The translations under genes and the position numbers were made by a program. Below, in pieces: positions 14,801-15,385 of a stretch of 15,385 bases of DNA; positions within the stretch are counted from its first letter, which is position 1, and the number at the start of each line of letters is the position of its first letter. Origin of the DNA: an uncultured Dehalococcoidia bacterium (GTDB taxonomy: Bacteria > Chloroflexota > Dehalococcoidia > Tepidiformales > Tepidiformaceae); assembly GCA_937954195.1 (NCBI GenBank), contig CALFYR010000174.1, forward strand, positions 1-15,385, in the 5' to 3' direction. The notes below the pieces were generated by a model. That model saw nothing but the letters and a program-made list of their open reading frames with translations. It did not search any database and was not told the origin of the DNA.

Positions 14801-15221
14801 CCGGCTCCACGGGCATGGCGGGAGACACGACGCTTACGCGGATGGCGGCCGACGGCGCCTGTTCGAACGCTTCGAGCCCTCCCGTATCGGGTGCGCCATC
14901 AAGCTCCGCGGCCGCGGATGGCGCGGCGACGAACGCGACCTCGACGTCGCCGAATCTGATGTCCTCCGGGCTTTCGACCAGGTTGGGCTCGTGGGGTTCG
15001 ATCCGGTGTCCACCGACGAAGGTGCCGGCGGCCGACCCGAGGTCCTCGATAAGGAGGCGGCCGGATTCGATGACCAGCCGGGCATGGCGCCGCGAAATGC
15101 TCAGGTCGTCGATGAGGATATTGCTGCCATCGGCGCGACCCACCACGAGGCTGGGGAGGTCGATCGGGAACTCCTTCGCCTCACCATCGGGAGTGCGGAC
15201 CTGGAGGGAGCCGAATTTCAC
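11847..15221 (-). CDS. Multidomain membrane protein: FHA - Ig-like - TM - C39-like peptidase - Cys-rich Ig repeats
   Basis: A 1124-residue protein. Residues 5-98 are an FHA phosphothreonine-binding domain (GR at 28-29, SRRH 43-46, LGSAAGTFVGG 61-71). Residues about 125-340 are two Ig-like (NEW3/CARDB-type) domains. One TM helix spans about 344-364. Next is a C39-like cysteine peptidase with candidate catalytic Cys456 (QCGCAMTS), His561 (PGHFVAAVG) and Asp578 (NDPYY). Beta domains (~610-730), a Pro/Thr linker (~734-795), and two ~110-residue repeats with four Cys each (from ~803 and ~912) follow, then a final beta domain. All 15 Cys lie after the TM helix; basic residues (EKWK, R) precede it, so N-inside, C-outside is likely. 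The start is GTG at 15221, with only a weak GGGTGA SD. It precedes the ATPase by 6 bases. Role unknown: anchor, signal sensor or processing enzyme are possibilities. Confidence 0.88.
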   Translation of the reverse strand: MKFGSLQVRTPDGEAKEFPIDLPSLVVGRADGSNILIDDLSISRRHARLVIESGRLLIEDLGSAAGTFVGGHRIEPHEPNLVESPEDIRFGDVEVAFVAAPSAAAELDGAPDTGGLEAFEQAPSAAIRVSVVSPAMPVEPGGAVFATVTIHNRGHIVDLLNVTVTGIPATWVSISQPTFALVPGGQESITLIIQPPISPESLAGEYDFGVVVSSGEHDREAMAFGKLVVLPFDATDLSLTPVRSKRDFTVVAKNRGNAVVTYNLVGADDEGTFVFGFQQPSIEIRPGEERRVPARIKRNKRQLFGRNYFIPFRLTAVPVHGTSTAVETQGQLAIRPPLEKWKMPVILLLLLGAIALGLWLSWVYRDEMPGWVPWSTKDDAAATASGAEAAYEGVHMCDKPADQRPVITPTEVPGGGSGTPLFAQNNPTWATVEYARAGDPEFGPDWCGTTIEQCGCAMTSVATVMAIFNIVTMPDGSELTPETVNAWFNEEARKTSRGWVSKGYIYGDVIWAAANELSGQIARSRPGSTTIRFAGFGSGTEDEVREQLQAGRPVVLEVPGHFVAAVGLDDDGTVLLNDPYYPERNTYAAYEGKVKKSVLFEPSNDLSGVVITVPKDLKVRVVDSAGQVVGTVNTDPPAEDIGGAWYDTRDAWRDPTCIESPPPAGAGTTSIYLPGSPEDYRIEVVNPAGGGSSVAIHSFDRNGNAALETQDSTGQLVMSLGFDPSNPAVETEIITGGNTPDGTETPDGEPTTPGGTGGGPNNGGDPTEVPTETPTPEPTETPQPTPTPTPPPTPVPPQSVQVSCDVAYNGPNAGVTCTGNVTGNYTTTRWSVNGLPAPAAPGATTFATTFSQNTSVNVEMTACNITVCTTGSTAVVIAFPSATPTPSTPTPVGTPTPTPTGVPVGPPAVVPLTCQHGSWSNGQVTVNCFTQFSESYNSITWTTRADSNGQPGQIIEQISNGAKTYQQTLNTAGVRWYQATVCLGGNCSTSGPVKVEVPQAPQAQLTSDWFVDAQPSATAVVGGEALPIAAFFDSLIPDGYQAPTGIITFFYAFGASGPWSTLGSAPVQGSVEPFASGTFSVPIVPAECGEGSIFFSATYPGNAQWLPWDGRPGEHFGWFYDCFG

Positions 15222-15242
15222 GGAGGACGTTCACCCACGGCG

Positions 15243-15257
15243 GGGCCGAGTCGGCCC
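15243..15257. other. Inverted repeat upstream of the FHA-C39 gene
   Basis: GGGCCGA and TCGGCCC are perfect 7-base arms around a single central base, 21 bases ahead of the GTG start. A second perfect palindrome, GCGCA-CC-TGCGC, lies at 15292-15303. Neither is followed by a U-run on the minus strand, so they could be operators or leader stem-loops. In GC-rich DNA such palindromes also occur by chance. No convincing promoter is seen in 15222-15315; TATGCT is the best -10-like hexamer and lacks a -35. Confidence 0.35.
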
Positions 15258-15315
15258 GGATGCCCCGGAGCATAGACTGTGGGGGCAAGAGGCGCACCTG
15301 CGCTTTACGTGGGGG

Positions 15316-15385
15316 TTACGGAGCGGGTGTTACGGAGAACGAGGTCTCAGGCGTGATGACTTCCGCGTAGTACCTGTTCGTCGAG
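15316..15385 (-). CDS. C-terminal tail of an unidentified upstream gene
   Basis: The minus strand reads open from the window edge for 22 codons and ends in TAA at 15318-15316. The translation is STNRYYAEVITPETSFS followed by VTPAP. Its strand-like, Thr/Pro-rich character would fit the end of a secreted or Ig-like beta domain, similar in style to the next gene. It is too short to assign and might be chance, although TA-rich stop codons are rare enough in this GC-rich DNA that an open 22-codon stretch alone proves little. I did not exclude other frames. Confidence 0.35.
   Translation of the reverse strand, partial: STNRYYAEVITPETSFSVTPAP

Noticed and set aside
15243..15257. Rho-independent terminator for the upstream gene
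   Set aside because: The stem is good but no U-tract follows on the minus strand, so I list it only as an inverted repeat.
14262..15275. Plus-strand open frame (337 codons) opposite the FHA region
   Set aside because: The minus strand encodes a textbook FHA domain with conserved GR, SxxH and G residues; the plus frame shows no domain.
1..15385. Prophage remnant
   Set aside because: Sheath, tube, LysM hub and spike are shared with phage tails, but the Pvc15-like ATPase, DUF4255 terminator, DUF4157 and two tube paralogues are typical of CIS, and no head, packaging, lysis or integration genes are seen.

Overview
The window is GC-rich and almost entirely coding on the minus strand. It carries a large part of a contractile injection system (CIS) locus of the eCIS / Afp-PVC type, meaning a phage-tail-like contractile particle without a phage head. 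No phage head, capsid, terminase, integrase or tRNA genes are present. The gene set, the very high GC content, and the long Pro/Thr linkers in a secreted multidomain protein suggest a Chloroflexota-like or otherwise GC-rich environmental bacterium. That taxonomic guess is weak and rests on style, not on a marker gene.

Read in the direction of transcription (high to low coordinate), the layout is as follows. (1) 15385-15316 is the C-terminal tail of an unidentified gene, followed by a short non-coding gap with inverted repeats. (2) 15221-11847 encodes a very large single-pass membrane protein: FHA domain, two Ig-like domains, one TM helix, a C39-like cysteine peptidase, then Cys-rich Ig-like repeats. 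(3) 11840-9846 encodes the CIS AAA+ ATPase (Afp15/Pvc15-like). (4) 9779-8847 encodes a DUF4157 protein with an HExxH motif and six acidic repeats, preceded by a plausible sigma70-type promoter. (5) 8833-8018 encodes a DUF4255/Pvc16-like tail terminator with an extra C-terminal carboxypeptidase-regulatory-like beta domain. (6) 7873-6341 is the contractile sheath, preceded by the largest gap between genes in the window. (7) 6302-5856 is the inner tube protein, followed by two tandem stem-loops. (8) 5772-5401 and 5458-5240 are two small overlapping CIS genes, a tail-assembly-like protein with CPxC and a DUF6760-like protein. (9) 5234-4725 is a second tube-like protein. (10) 4720-866 is a 1284-residue, mostly disordered Ala/Pro/Ser/Glu-rich protein with scattered [VIL]QR motifs. 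(11) 835-158 is a tube/LysM baseplate-hub protein (Afp7-like). (12) 157-1 is the N-terminus of the spike protein (Afp8/VgrG-like), which continues outside the window.

Together the genes supply sheath, tube, terminator, hub, start of the spike and assembly ATPase. The rest of the baseplate (gp25-like, PAAR tip, Afp11/12-like and tape measure) would be expected beyond position 1. The less standard parts deserve most attention. They are the FHA-TM-C39 protein, whose cysteines are all on one side of the membrane helix; the giant disordered protein, whose central ~1000 residues lack F, W, Y, C and K; and the [VIL]QR motif this protein shares with the DUF4157 repeats.
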